The notes: generated by a model not told the origin, from the sequence alone. A stretch of DNA of 64,000 bases from an uncultured Eubacterium sp. (GCA_910577225.1 CAJTMV010000007.1:65147-129146); one strand, 5' to 3'. Numbered from the stretch's first letter, positions 9,954 to 19,419 are shown. Numbers and translations: made by a program.

Positions 9954-12900
9954 ATGTGCAAAATGCAAAGAGTGCAGAACATACAAATAGATGGAGCAGG
10001 TCTGTTGGACGGAATCGGCGGCAGCGCCAGACAGGAAAGTTTTGACTTTGGTTCCATATCCACAGGAACTGAAAAAGTATATGAGACAGAAAAATTAACA
10101 AAAGGTGAGAAAACAGCCGAGGTAATCTATCAAAAGCCGCAAAAAGAAAGTAAAGCGGGAACTGTTGACGATGTTATGCAGCAGGCTGATAAAATGGATA
10201 CGGCATCTATGAAAGATCAGATGGTAGTCGCCTCTAATACAACGACTGCAGCAGACTGTAAAAAGGTGGAAGAAGAAGGCTTTTCCCTGCAGCAAACAGA
10301 TATCAGAACAGTTGTGACGGTAACGGATAAAATTAAAATGGAACTTGCGAAGGCAGGCGTGGATGTCAGTAGTTTTGGAGGCGGACTGAGTGCGGAACAG
10401 ATCGAAGCGTTTGCAGGAAATGCGGCGCTGGCACAGAAGATTGCCGGAAGAATTGAACAGCTCGCGGCAGATATCCCTTTGACACATGACAACGCTGCAG
10501 ACTTTGTACGGGCGCTGGAAGAAGCGGGAGAGCTACAGCAATTAAATGACGGCGCGTTAAAATATATACTGGATAATCAGCTGAAGCCAACGATTGCGAA
10601 TCTGTATAAGGCGCAGTACAGCGGAAGTACGATGTATGTGAATCAGAATACGGAACAGGTAGGTTTCGAAGGAATAAAAGAACAGGTTTCCAGAATTATT
10701 GCACAATCCGGGCGGAAAGAGGATGAACGTGCGCTTGCGGACAGTCAGTGGCTGATGCAGAATCAGATTCCGCTGACGGCACAAAATCTGAATTATATCG
10801 ATCAGTTAAAAGAAATGGATTTTCCGTTAGATACGGAAAAACTGCTGGATCAGATGATTACGGCAGTTGCAGAGGGAAAAAGACCGCAGGATGCCGTTTT
10901 ACTGGATGCATATTCTCTGACTGGCCAGGCGCAGAAAGCAGTAGAAGTAATCCAGCAGACGACAGATGAGGATCTGGCATATGTAATCAGTAAAGGCGAG
11001 CCTGTGACGATTCAGAATCTGGAGCAGGCACATAATCAGAATCAGACAGGTATCAGTGCGGCTGAAAAAGAAGAAATTACACAGCTGATACAGAGTACGG
11101 AAGAGGCACAAAAGAATATACAGACCGTTCAGACATCTGAGGGGACAGTCGGAGAGGTTCATGAGGAAGGCGTACAGACAGATTCGGTAAATATCCAGAC
11201 ATCATCGGTTGTACAGGTATCTCAGGCAGATACAGCGGACGACAGTTTTTCAGCTATCCAGATCGCGTTGATTACGGCGCGCAGACAACTGGAAGAAATC
11301 CGGATGGAAATGACGATAGATGCAAGCTATAAAATGTTAAAGTACGGAATATCTCTGGATACGAGTCCGATGGAAGAACTGATTTTTCAATTAAGAGAGA
11401 TAGAAAACAATTTTTACAAAACTCTGCTGAAAGAAGGAGGAGTGGAAGCATCGCAGGCAAATGTGACTTTATTTGCACAAACGACAGCCAGACTGGAAGA
11501 ATTAAAAGAAATGCCGGCTTATGCGCTGGGCGCCCGAAATATGCAGATCAGTACGCTGACAGAGCTGCATCAGGAAGGCAGCGCAATGCAGCAGAATTTT
11601 CAGCAGGCAAATGAGCGTTACGAGACGATGCAGACAGAAATACGGAAAGATCTTGGTGATTCCATTCAAAAGGCCTTTCGTAATGTAGACGATATTTTAG
11701 AGCAGCTCGGACAGGAGGCAAGTCCGGCAAATGAGCGTGCAGTGCGTATTCTGGGATATAACCGGATTGAGATCACTGCGGAAAATATAGCGAAAATGAA
11801 AGCGGCAGATCAGCAGGTGCAGACAGCGTTTCATAATCTGACGCCGTCGGTGGTACGGGAGTTTATCAGCAAAGGGATGAATCCGCTGGATATGGACATC
11901 AGAGAATTAAATCAGCAGGCGGAGCAGATCAGGACGGAATTGCATATCGATGCGCCAGAAGAAAAATATAGTGAATATTTATTTAAACTGGAACAGAATC
12001 ATAACATTACAGAAGAAGAAAGAAATTCTTATATCGGTATTTATCGTTTGATGAATCATATCGTGCAGTCGGACGGCGCGGCAGTAGGCGCACTTGTCGA
12101 ACAGGGCGCGGAAATTACCATGCGTAATCTGCTGGCAGCAGTACGAACACAAAAACATGGAGAATTTGACGTAAAGGTGGATAACTCTTTTGGAGAACTG
12201 GAAAGCGGTGGATATCTGGATTCGATCACAGACCAGATTGAATCGGGGTATCAGAACCAGTGTGTGAAGCAGGCATTTGATGAAATATCTCCGGAACGTC
12301 TTCGATTTGTCACGAATGATCAGTCATGGGAAGATATGACTCCGGAACAGTTTTTGCAGCATCTGCAGGAAGCGCCGGAAGACCTTGTGGCACAGGAAGC
12401 GTTTGTGAGACAGCAGCTTAAAGATCTGGAAGAATGTGCAAAATCGTCCAAAGAAGTATTTCAGGTACTGGAGCAGTATGAGGTGCCAAATACGATGCTG
12501 AACGTGATGGCAGTATCAGAGCTGCTGCATGACCGTAATATTGCATTTCGCAGATTATTTGGCGCGGGTAACGGTCGTACGCCGGATTCGGCGATTTCTC
12601 CGGATGAGTATCTGTCAAAAGATGAAGATGGTAACGTAGAGGTAGATTTTGAGGCTCTGAAAGAAGAGTTGTTAAGAAGATTTGGCGAAGATGTGAAAAA
12701 GCCGACAGAACTGGCAAAAGCAGTGGCGGATCTGGCCGAATGTGCCGAGAAGTGTATGAGTACGATGATACTGGAACCAGATACCACAAGTCTGGATATC
12801 CGCGGACTGAAATTAATGAACGCACAGATTTCCATTGGAGCTAAAATGGCTTCTTCTGAATGTTTCTCCATGCCGATTGTCGTAGATGGAGAAGTTGTAA

Positions 12901-13286
12901 ATGTAACGATGAAAATTGTACGTAATAAAGAACAAAAAGGAATGGTAAATATTACGCTGGATACCGGACGTTTTGGAAAAATAGCAGCGGAGCTCAAGGC
13001 GAAACAAAAAGGCTTTAGCGGATATGTCGTTACGGATTCCAGACAGACACTGGATTTATTGCGTGATAAGGAAGAAGAAATCGAACAGGCGCTTGCAGAA
13101 GTTGACGAAGGGCCGTTGGAACTGAACTTTATCATGAACAGTGGTCTGGATCTGAACCGTTTTACAACAAAAAGCGGAGTTGGCGAAGAGCCGGAATCAG
13201 AAGAGCTGAAAGAGGTGCAGACAAAGACACTATACGGTATGGCGGATTCTTTTATTCGTGTGATCACACATTTGGAAATGGAGTGA
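9954..13286 (+). CDS. Large flagellar-locus protein with a FliK-like C-terminal domain
   Basis: An 1110-residue, mostly helical, Gln/Glu-rich protein without signal peptide or membrane segment. Residues about 950-1050 (around VVDGEVVNVTMKIVRNKEQK and ITLDTGRFGKIAAELK) have the beta-rich pattern of the flagellar hook-length control (FliK) C-terminal domain, ending in a DSRQTLDLLRDKEEEI helix where FliK has its LR..L motif. The domain call is by eye. The gene follows a sigma-D-type promoter and precedes flagellin by 84 bases, so it probably belongs to the late flagellar regulon. It could be a FliK-like ruler or a Lachnospiraceae-specific DUF protein (possibly DUF6240). ATG 9963 is an alternative start. 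Confidence 0.6.
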   Translation: MCKMQRVQNIQIDGAGLLDGIGGSARQESFDFGSISTGTEKVYETEKLTKGEKTAEVIYQKPQKESKAGTVDDVMQQADKMDTASMKDQMVVASNTTTAADCKKVEEEGFSLQQTDIRTVVTVTDKIKMELAKAGVDVSSFGGGLSAEQIEAFAGNAALAQKIAGRIEQLAADIPLTHDNAADFVRALEEAGELQQLNDGALKYILDNQLKPTIANLYKAQYSGSTMYVNQNTEQVGFEGIKEQVSRIIAQSGRKEDERALADSQWLMQNQIPLTAQNLNYIDQLKEMDFPLDTEKLLDQMITAVAEGKRPQDAVLLDAYSLTGQAQKAVEVIQQTTDEDLAYVISKGEPVTIQNLEQAHNQNQTGISAAEKEEITQLIQSTEEAQKNIQTVQTSEGTVGEVHEEGVQTDSVNIQTSSVVQVSQADTADDSFSAIQIALITARRQLEEIRMEMTIDASYKMLKYGISLDTSPMEELIFQLREIENNFYKTLLKEGGVEASQANVTLFAQTTARLEELKEMPAYALGARNMQISTLTELHQEGSAMQQNFQQANERYETMQTEIRKDLGDSIQKAFRNVDDILEQLGQEASPANERAVRILGYNRIEITAENIAKMKAADQQVQTAFHNLTPSVVREFISKGMNPLDMDIRELNQQAEQIRTELHIDAPEEKYSEYLFKLEQNHNITEEERNSYIGIYRLMNHIVQSDGAAVGALVEQGAEITMRNLLAAVRTQKHGEFDVKVDNSFGELESGGYLDSITDQIESGYQNQCVKQAFDEISPERLRFVTNDQSWEDMTPEQFLQHLQEAPEDLVAQEAFVRQQLKDLEECAKSSKEVFQVLEQYEVPNTMLNVMAVSELLHDRNIAFRRLFGAGNGRTPDSAISPDEYLSKDEDGNVEVDFEALKEELLRRFGEDVKKPTELAKAVADLAECAEKCMSTMILEPDTTSLDIRGLKLMNAQISIGAKMASSECFSMPIVVDGEVVNVTMKIVRNKEQKGMVNITLDTGRFGKIAAELKAKQKGFSGYVVTDSRQTLDLLRDKEEEIEQALAEVDEGPLELNFIMNSGLDLNRFTTKSGVGEEPESEELKEVQTKTLYGMADSFIRVITHLEME

Positions 13287-13370
13287 AATGTGAAATATTC
13301 ATGATTTGCGTTATGAATTTTCAATATCTGGCCGAAATAAATTAATAATCAGAGAGATGAGGGGTATAAA

Positions 13371-14876
13371 ATGAGAATTAATCAGAACATATCAGCAGTT
13401 ATCGCGAATGATCAGCTGCTTCGAAATGAAAATAGTCTGGCAGCGTCCGTAGAGAGATTATCTTCTGGTCTTAAGTTTACAAATGCGAAAGATAATCCTT
13501 CCGGGATGGCAATTTCTTTTAAGATGCAGGCGCAGATCAATGCGTTAAACAGAGCGTCACTGAATGCGACAGATGGATCGAGTATGGTTGAGACGATCGA
13601 CGGCGCAATCGGAGAGATGACCGAAGTGCTCCAGCGTATGCGGGAATTGTGCGTACAGGCAGCGAATCAGACAAACAAAATGGAAGACCTGCAGGCGGTG
13701 CAAAAAGAAATCGATCAGTTAAAGAAAGAAGTGGATCGTATTTCTTCGGATACAGAATTTAATGGACAAAAGCTGCTGGACGGCACAATGGATCGCAGAA
13801 CATATGTCACAAATGCCGCGACCGGAGAGAGTATGTTCGATCAGATCTCAAATGTGATTATTTCAGACGGTGTACAGGAAAATTTCTATGATGTAAATAT
13901 TATAGCGGCTCCGGAATATCAGGTGAAATTTTCTGATGGCGGACAGGCGGGCACAGGCGCAGGAGCGACGGTTGGCCCGAATCAGACCGGCGTCGTGACG
14001 ATTAATGGCGTTGAAGTAGAGATTAAAGAAGGCATGACGCCTTCGGATGTGTATCAGGCGTTTCGCGATGCAGGCGAGGTAGCGAGAGTTAATGTGTTCG
14101 CGGTTGCGGATCCGCCAGTCAAAAATCCTCTGGATAAAGATAATCTGGATCGTCAGGGATATGATGAAACTGTTTATACAGACTTTACAGATAAACTGGC
14201 ATTTGTGGCGCAGGAATACGGCCCTGAAAAAGTTACGATTACATGGAGCAATAATGATGTAAGGGATTTTCTTGGCTTAAATGATACGGTGACGCAGGAT
14301 GTTGGAAAAGATGCAGAGGTCGATTTTACCAATATTACAAATAATAATTATTCTGGTCAGGTAGTTATGAAAAGCGAGGGAGACAGAGTCGTTATTACGG
14401 ATAAAAGCGGATTTGAGATCAGCTTTGAAGTACGTGCAGACACGGATCCGGGAGTTATTACACTGGAAACGACAGATCTGGGTACTTTGCAGCTGCAGAT
14501 CGGAGCGAATGAAGATCAGGAACTGGCTGTCAGAGTACCGGTATTGAACACGAAGAGTCTTTATATTGATGATCTGGACGTAACGAAAGTAAAAGGCGCC
14601 GACAGAGGAATTACACAATCCGATGTGGCAATCAGCATTGTTTCGGCAGCACGTTCCAAGATGGGAGCCTATGAGAATCGTCTGGATTATGCAATTAGCA
14701 GTCTGGACGCTTCAGAAGAAAATATGACGAATGCAATTTCTCGTCTCTCAGATGTGGATATGGCGCAGGAAATGACGGAATACACAAATAAAAATGTACT
14801 GACACAGGCATCGATTTCCGTATTGGCTCAGGCAAACGATTTGCCGCAGCAGGTGTTGTCATTATTGCAGGGTTAA
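13371..14876 (+). CDS. Flagellin
   Basis: The flagellar filament subunit, exported by the flagellar type III apparatus. The N-terminal D0/D1 region (MRINQNISAVIANDQLL, then LSSGLKFTNAKDNPSGMAIS) and the C-terminal D1/D0 region (SRLSDVDMAQEMTEYTN... ending VLSLLQG) are classical flagellin. The central part (about residues 165-400) is a surface-exposed variable region. At 501 residues it is longer than minimal Bacillus Hag. Start ATG 13371 follows GATGAGGGG. A weak sigma-D-like -10 (GCCGAAAT at 13330-13337) lies upstream but lacks a good -35, so transcription may also come from the promoter at 9850. Confidence 0.97.
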   Translation: MRINQNISAVIANDQLLRNENSLAASVERLSSGLKFTNAKDNPSGMAISFKMQAQINALNRASLNATDGSSMVETIDGAIGEMTEVLQRMRELCVQAANQTNKMEDLQAVQKEIDQLKKEVDRISSDTEFNGQKLLDGTMDRRTYVTNAATGESMFDQISNVIISDGVQENFYDVNIIAAPEYQVKFSDGGQAGTGAGATVGPNQTGVVTINGVEVEIKEGMTPSDVYQAFRDAGEVARVNVFAVADPPVKNPLDKDNLDRQGYDETVYTDFTDKLAFVAQEYGPEKVTITWSNNDVRDFLGLNDTVTQDVGKDAEVDFTNITNNNYSGQVVMKSEGDRVVITDKSGFEISFEVRADTDPGVITLETTDLGTLQLQIGANEDQELAVRVPVLNTKSLYIDDLDVTKVKGADRGITQSDVAISIVSAARSKMGAYENRLDYAISSLDASEENMTNAISRLSDVDMAQEMTEYTNKNVLTQASISVLAQANDLPQQVLSLLQG

Positions 14877-14895
14877 TTTATAAGGACAGGCGCTT

Positions 14896-15369
14896 ATGAC
14901 AAAGGAACAGAAACAGGATTTTACACGCAGAATTACGCAGGCGAATCGCAGTGGTCTGGTATTAATTAAGTTTGAAATGTTGTTCGTGTATATGGATGAT
15001 ATGGAAACTGCTTTTCATGCGGACGATCAGCAGCTGTTAACGAACAATGTACGTTATGCAGACGCAATATTGAAAAGTTTTCAGGAGACGCTGGATTTTA
15101 AGTATGAAATCGCGGGACAGCTTTATGCGCTTTATGATTTTCATCGCAGACAGCTGGCCAGAGTTCTGATGCGTCATTCGCTTGCGGAGCTTGCACAGAG
15201 CAGAAATATGCTGCAGCAGTTATATAAGGCATTTCTGGCATCGTCTGAACAGGACAGATCCGGCCCGCTTATGCAGAACGCACAACAGGTATATGCAGGG
15301 TATACATATGGAAAAAACGATTTGAATGAGAGTTATGATATACAGTCCTCAAGAGGCTTTCTGGCATAA
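14896..15369 (+). CDS. FliS-like flagellin chaperone
   Basis: A 157-residue, all-helical protein 19 bases after flagellin. The order LVLIKFEMLFVYMDDMETAF, ADAILKSFQETLDFKYEIA and LYALYDFHRRQLARVL matches the FliS helical bundle (membrane-free, binding the flagellin C-terminus to stop premature polymerisation). Position directly after flagellin supports this. The C-terminal 30 residues are polar and unlike the family core. It could instead be a diverged FliS paralogue. Confidence 0.75.
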   Translation: MTKEQKQDFTRRITQANRSGLVLIKFEMLFVYMDDMETAFHADDQQLLTNNVRYADAILKSFQETLDFKYEIAGQLYALYDFHRRQLARVLMRHSLAELAQSRNMLQQLYKAFLASSEQDRSGPLMQNAQQVYAGYTYGKNDLNESYDIQSSRGFLA

Positions 15370-15407
15370 TGCTGGGAAGCCTCTTCGCTTCATGTAAGAG
15401 CTGTTTT

Positions 15408-15635
15408 TCAGGGTTCTGCCGCCATTTCATATGATTTCAGACGACAGAGCAGGAATTTATAGCGCATTTGTATGGCATTTACTTCATAAATATAACTGTC
15501 GATTAGTTCCGGATCTGTGGCATTTTCGAAATTCTGGTAGGCAAGATGCAGACTATTCATCGTTTGCGTCAGATTATCCAGCAGCGTCTGATAATTTTCA
15601 TCCGTCTGCTGTTCTTGTTTAAATAATTGAAACAA
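15408..15635 (-). CDS. YaaL-like DUF2508 family protein
   Basis: A 75-residue helical protein (MFQLFKQEQQTDENYQTLLD...) with the features of DUF2508/YaaL, a small protein of unknown role usually encoded between recR and bofA. Here it lies on the minus strand, divergent from a BofA-like gene 178 bases away, so the usual head-to-tail order is broken. Its 3' end faces the FliS-like gene with a 38-base gap. No function beyond the family link can be given. Confidence 0.65.
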   Translation of the reverse strand: MFQLFKQEQQTDENYQTLLDNLTQTMNSLHLAYQNFENATDPELIDSYIYEVNAIQMRYKFLLCRLKSYEMAAEP

Positions 15636-15812
15636 TGGGTTACCTCGCTTTCTGTTTTCGAATTAGGAACGAAACTTATGAGTATTATAAGTATAAGCAA
15701 TATTTTGGTAAAATATGCATACGCAGGAAAGAAAACGTCAGGCATGCAGACAGGCATATTTTTATGGACGGGCGCATAGATTATGTTACATAGAAATTTA
15801 TGGGAGCATTGT

Positions 15813-16085
15813 ATGGAAGAAAAAAACGGTTTTATCATTATCATTGGAATTTGTGCACTGGTCTTGTTAATCGGGCTGTTAAAGCAAAAAGCTGCAATTG
15901 TATTGAATATACTGGTGCGTACAATTGTTGGCTGCGTCGGTATTATTTTATTAAATGATTTTCTGCAAAAGCAGGGAATTCCGGTGAGCGCAGGACTGAA
16001 TCCATTGAATCTTTTGACAATCGGAAGTCTTGGTATGAGCGGGTTTGGACTGATTTATGGAATATTGTTCTATAGTTTGTTGTGA
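15813..16085 (+). CDS. BofA-like pro-sigma-K processing inhibitor family protein
   Basis: A roughly 90-residue membrane protein with two or three hydrophobic segments (GFIIIIGICALVLLIGLL, then VLNILVRTIVGCVGIILLNDFL, then a C-terminal one) and the BofA-like GIPVSAGLNPLNLLTIGSLG stretch. In Bacillus BofA sits in the outer forespore membrane and blocks SpoIVFB cleavage of pro-sigma-K; clostridial homologues are less studied. ATG 15813 is chosen over 15783 because GGGAG sits 6 bases before it. A Tad operon promoter begins about 37 bases after its stop. Confidence 0.8.
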   Translation: MEEKNGFIIIIGICALVLLIGLLKQKAAIVLNILVRTIVGCVGIILLNDFLQKQGIPVSAGLNPLNLLTIGSLGMSGFGLIYGILFYSLL

Positions 16086-16121
16086 GCATTTCACAAAATT
16101 ACAGTTTTCTTTCCAAAAGGG

Positions 16122-16150
16122 TAGACAAATGGAAAAAAAGCTCGTATAAT
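16122..16150 (+). promoter_or_regulatory. Sigma-A promoter of the Tad pilus operon
   Basis: TAGACA (16122-16127), 17 bases, TATAAT (16145-16150). It is the only strong promoter seen between bofA and the pilus genes, so it is probably the operon's main promoter. Confidence 0.75.
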
Positions 16151-16247
16151 CCAACTTACAAAACACATCTGACGAACAAAGGAGTAACAGTCAGAGAAAA
16201 GGGGGGATTTCATTGGAAGTTTTATAAGATGCAGTTTATTATTTTTA

Positions 16248-16724
16248 TTGATTACAGCAGTCTGGATGGATGTGCAGACGAATAAGATCAGTAACCGGCT
16301 GATCGGGGCAGGATTGTTTTTAGGATTTATACGTAATCTTTTTGAATATGGATGGGAGGGGAGTATCTGTTTTCTCATTCAGATTTCTTTACCGGTTCTT
16401 GTATTTTATCTTTTATTTCTGATGCGTGTGCTTGGCGCAGGCGATATCAAGTTGTTTTCCGTAATTAGTTGTTGTATTGGAATTGAGAACAGTATTAAAA
16501 TAATATTTTTTTCTTTTATCATAGCGGCAGTGTTATCGTATATCGTTTTAATTCGTAATAAAAACTTATACAGTCGTCTTAATTATTTCTTTTGTTATAT
16601 CAGAACAGCTCTGTTAACAAAATCCATTGAAAAATATGATTACCTTTCTGACGGAAAACAAAACTTTATTCATTTTTCAATAGCGGTGCTTATTGGATTC
16701 TTAATGTATCTGGAGGGAATATGA
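16248..16724 (+). CDS. Type IV prepilin peptidase (TadV/CpaA-like), first of two
   Basis: A small A24-type aspartyl peptidase that removes leader peptides of Flp and TadE-like prepilins. The two catalytic aspartates are visible in WMDVQTNKISN and in GAGDIKL (GxGD motif), with several membrane helices. The start is unusual: TTG 16248 would cut off part of helix 1, while the frame stays open upstream and an ATT at 16212 lies 5 bases after a GGGGGG ribosome site (16201-16206). The peptide from ATT (IGSFIRCSLLFLL...) completes helix 1, so an ATT start is possible. The gene is first in the operon and abuts the TadZ-like gene. Confidence 0.75.
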   Translation: MITAVWMDVQTNKISNRLIGAGLFLGFIRNLFEYGWEGSICFLIQISLPVLVFYLLFLMRVLGAGDIKLFSVISCCIGIENSIKIIFFSFIIAAVLSYIVLIRNKNLYSRLNYFFCYIRTALLTKSIEKYDYLSDGKQNFIHFSIAVLIGFLMYLEGI

Positions 16725-17756
16725 TTGGGAAAAATTAAACTGGCAGTGATTGGAACGTCTGTTTATGCACAAAGGCTGACAGGATGTATACAGAAAAATG
16801 CGCCTGAATATCTGGAAGTGTTCCATTGCGAGGCAAAGGAAGATCTGTCCAAAGTGTTGCCGCGTCTGCAGCCGGATATTCTGCTTTGTGAACAGGAAAT
16901 ACAGACAGAGAAGAATTTGTCCAGGCAAACGGTACAAATACAGCTGATCGACGATCAAAATCTGGCAGGTGAAGCCGGCGGTTCAGATCAGAATACGAAG
17001 CAGATCGATAAAAAGATATTTCGATATCAAAGAGGGTCAGAGATTTTAAGACAGGTTTTTCAGATTTATGAGCAAAATTCTAAAAAGAATCTTGTATGCA
17101 GATGTAAAACAGCGGAAATAGAAATGACAGCGTTTTATGCGCCCTGCGGACATGAATTATTACTTCCGTTTTCAGTTTCATACGCAGCGCTGTGTTCCGC
17201 TCATACCAAGGTGTTATATTTAAATTTATCTGAGTTTTCTGGTATGCGTATTCTTTTTGGAGATCGTGACGGAACTAATTTTAGTGATCTGATTTATGGG
17301 ATCCGCCAGAAAAACGAACGGTTTCCGCTGTATCTGCAAAGCGTCCTGCACCATGCAGAACAATTCGATTATGTACTGCCTCCGGCAAATCCAAAGGATT
17401 TATATGAAATACAGGAGCAGGATCTGGCATGTCTGCTGACATTATTACAGCAACAAACGCAATATAAAAAAATAGTCTGGAACTGCGGCACACTGAATCA
17501 TTCTTCTGAGCAAATTATGGAAAGCTGTTCAAAAATATACTGTCTGGTCAGAGAAAGTATCTTTGGAAGATTTCGAAAGACAGAATTTGAGCAATTTTTG
17601 AGAAAACAGTCTCCTGGAAAGATTTTGGAGAAGATACAGTTTGTAAATCCTCAGGCGGGAAATGGGATATTTACAGCCGGAGTGGATGTATTAACCCAGT
17701 TACAGAGCGGTTCATTCGCGGCACAGGTACGAAAGCTGACAGGGGAGGTATCATAA
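16725..17756 (+). CDS. TadZ/CpaE-like pilus localisation protein with degenerate P-loop
   Basis: 343 residues with a receiver-like N-terminus (MGKIKLAVIGTSVYAQ) and a MinD/ParA-like C-terminal half. In MinD-type proteins the strand after the linker carries KGGVGKT; here the place reads YAPCGHELLLPFSVSYAALC, then VLYLNLSEFSG, so nucleotide-binding lysines are lost. TadZ proteins direct assembly of the Tad apparatus to a cell site and often have atypical Walker motifs. The TTG start lies 6 bases after GGAGGG. The stop overlaps the cpaF start by one base, which signals translational coupling. Confidence 0.75.
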   Translation: MGKIKLAVIGTSVYAQRLTGCIQKNAPEYLEVFHCEAKEDLSKVLPRLQPDILLCEQEIQTEKNLSRQTVQIQLIDDQNLAGEAGGSDQNTKQIDKKIFRYQRGSEILRQVFQIYEQNSKKNLVCRCKTAEIEMTAFYAPCGHELLLPFSVSYAALCSAHTKVLYLNLSEFSGMRILFGDRDGTNFSDLIYGIRQKNERFPLYLQSVLHHAEQFDYVLPPANPKDLYEIQEQDLACLLTLLQQQTQYKKIVWNCGTLNHSSEQIMESCSKIYCLVRESIFGRFRKTEFEQFLRKQSPGKILEKIQFVNPQAGNGIFTAGVDVLTQLQSGSFAAQVRKLTGEVS

Positions 17757-18700
17757 TGACACATGAAATGGAGCGGCTTCGACAGCGTATTTTGACAAAA
17801 CTTGATCTGACAAGAGAAACCAAAGATGAAGAACTGGAAGAGATTATTTATAACGAAGTAGGGAATTACAGCAGGCAGCAGGGGTTGTCTCTGAAGCAGA
17901 GAGAACAGTATCAGAGAGAAATCTATCATTCTTTACGAAAACTGGATGTATTGCAGGAGTTGATGGATAATCCCGAAGTCAGTGAAATTATGGTGAATGG
18001 AGCCGACTGTATTTTCTATGAAAAAGAGGGACAGGTGCGGCAATGGGACAGGAGGTTTTATTCAAAAGAAAAACTGGAAGATGTGATACAGCAGATTGTC
18101 GCGGCAGGAAACAAGATTGTAAATGAAGCGAATCCCATTGTAGATACCCGTCTGAAAGACGGTTCGCGTGTAAATATCGTACTTTCGCCGATAGCGATCG
18201 ATGGCTCTGCAATTACGATTCGTAAATTTCCGGAACAGCCGATGAAAATGAAACAACTCATAAGATTGGGAGCTGTTTCAGAAGAGGTGGCGGAGTTTTT
18301 AAAACAGCTGGTAGCAGCGGGGTATAATATATTTATATCTGGTGGAACCGGAGCCGGAAAGACGACATTTTTAAATGCTTTGTCAGAGTTTATACCAAAA
18401 GGAGAACGGCTGATTACGATTGAGGATTCGGCAGAGCTGCAGATACGTTCCATACCCAATCTGATACGTCTGGAAACGAGAACGGCAAATACAGAAGGGG
18501 TACAGGAAATTACAATTCGTGATCTGATACGAACGTCACTGCGTATGCGGCCAAACAGAATTATTGTGGGAGAGTGCAGAGGCGCAGAAACTCTGGACAT
18601 GCTGCAGGCGATGAATACCGGGCATCCTGTACGAACATCTTACCAGAAGCCGTGCCTGTTTTTGCATTTGATTATAAACAAAAAAATAATCGGCAAGTAA
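17756..18700 (+). pseudogene. cpaF: 5' part of cpaF/tadA (Tad pilus secretion ATPase), cut by the mobile element
   Basis: Residues 1-290 are true CpaF, the hexameric ATPase that powers Flp pilus assembly. They include an N-terminal helical domain, the LSPIAIDGSAITIRKF stretch, Walker A GGTGAGKTT (196-204), an Asp-box-like IEDSAELQI and Walker B RIIVGE (268-273). The frame then enters the element inside the His290 codon (18623-18625) and adds 24 foreign residues before stopping. The lost part carries the arginine and histidine segments needed downstream of Walker B, so the product should be inactive. Joining 18624 to 37417 restores an uninterrupted 417-residue frame. Confidence 0.9.
18604..18641 (+). 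other. attL, left junction of the integrative element
   Basis: The chromosomal cpaF half ends in GATGAATACCGGGCA and the element half begins TCCTGTACGAACATCTT. The 5-base core GGGCA (18620-18624) recurs at 37412-37416. The element half is the mirror of the element half at attR (14 of 17 positions). Confidence 0.85.
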
Positions 18701-18777
18701 AAAGAGGACATTGCGAATTTATTAATACTGAAATTATTGAGGCAAATGTTATCGTTGGCATAAAAATAAGTGATTAA
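18625..18777 (+). pseudogene. Detached 3' end of the large serine recombinase gene
   Basis: From the attL crossover the frame TCC TGT ACG ... runs 50 codons to TAA 18775-18777 (SCTNILPEAVPVFAFDYKQ..., ending VIVGIKISD). When the element ends are joined, this frame is exactly continuous with the recombinase codon GCA at 37414-37416. It has no start codon of its own on the element side. It is most simply read as the native C-terminal end of the recombinase in the circular form. A run of 50 open codons by chance is possible, so this remains an inference. Confidence 0.55.
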
Positions 18778-18812
18778 CTTTTATGAAATATGAGAAAAGG
18801 AGAAGTCGAAAA

Positions 18813-19304
18813 ATGTTAATACAACAGTCAAGCGTAGTCCTTGATATGGATTATAAAAATATTTTAGTTAGAGATTTCAAAGAAAATTATTCAGGTGTTG
18901 ATAGTTTAACAACGGCTGAAAATGTTGTAAAAGTTATGGATGATGTTTTTAAACTTTCAGACAAGGCAGAAGAATATGTATATTTAATCTGCCTGACATC
19001 TAAGTTAAAACCCATATCATTTTTTGAAGTATCACATGGCACAGGTAATGCGTCATTAATTGGAATCAGAGAAATTTTTATACGGGCGTTGTTATGCGGA
19101 GCAGCCTGTATCATCATTGTACATAATCATCCAAGCGGTGACGCAGAACCATCAGCACAGGATATATATGTAACAAAACGGATTAAAGAAGCTGCTGGAT
19201 TAATCGGTGTTACATTCTGCGACCACATTATTATAGGCCGTGAAAATTATTTTAGTTTTGTAGAAAATGAAAAGAAATATTCTGCCAGTAATATGACTGA
19301 GTAA
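18813..19304 (+). CDS. RadC-like JAB/MPN domain protein
   Basis: A 163-residue protein covering the RadC JAB domain, without the N-terminal helix-hairpin-helix of full-length RadC. The metal motif is intact: HNHPSGDAEPSAQD (H-x-H-P-S-G...S..D) with an upstream acidic residue in LIGIREIF. Short RadC-like proteins are common on plasmids and integrative elements; despite the name their function is not established. ATG 18813 is preferred over 18783 because AAAAGGAG lies 9 bases before it. It is the first complete gene inside the left end. Confidence 0.85.
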   Translation: MLIQQSSVVLDMDYKNILVRDFKENYSGVDSLTTAENVVKVMDDVFKLSDKAEEYVYLICLTSKLKPISFFEVSHGTGNASLIGIREIFIRALLCGAACIIIVHNHPSGDAEPSAQDIYVTKRIKEAAGLIGVTFCDHIIIGRENYFSFVENEKKYSASNMTE

Positions 19305-19419
19305 GTACCAAAACTTAGAAGTTATGGCGATGCTTTATGAAATGCGCTTTTATGCGGTCTCAGGAAGTGTCAAATCTTATGTTCAGAAGTTTTAAATTAG
19401 AATTATGGATTTTATATTA

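Noticed and set aside
12461..13324. Long minus-strand open frame (287 codons) opposite the FliK-like gene
   Set aside because: It is Ser/Phe/Ile-rich low-complexity sequence without a ribosome site, opposite a plausible coding frame; an antisense shadow.
13310..13337. Second sigma-D promoter directly before flagellin
   Set aside because: The -10 GCCGAAAT is acceptable but no TAAA lies 14-16 bases upstream.
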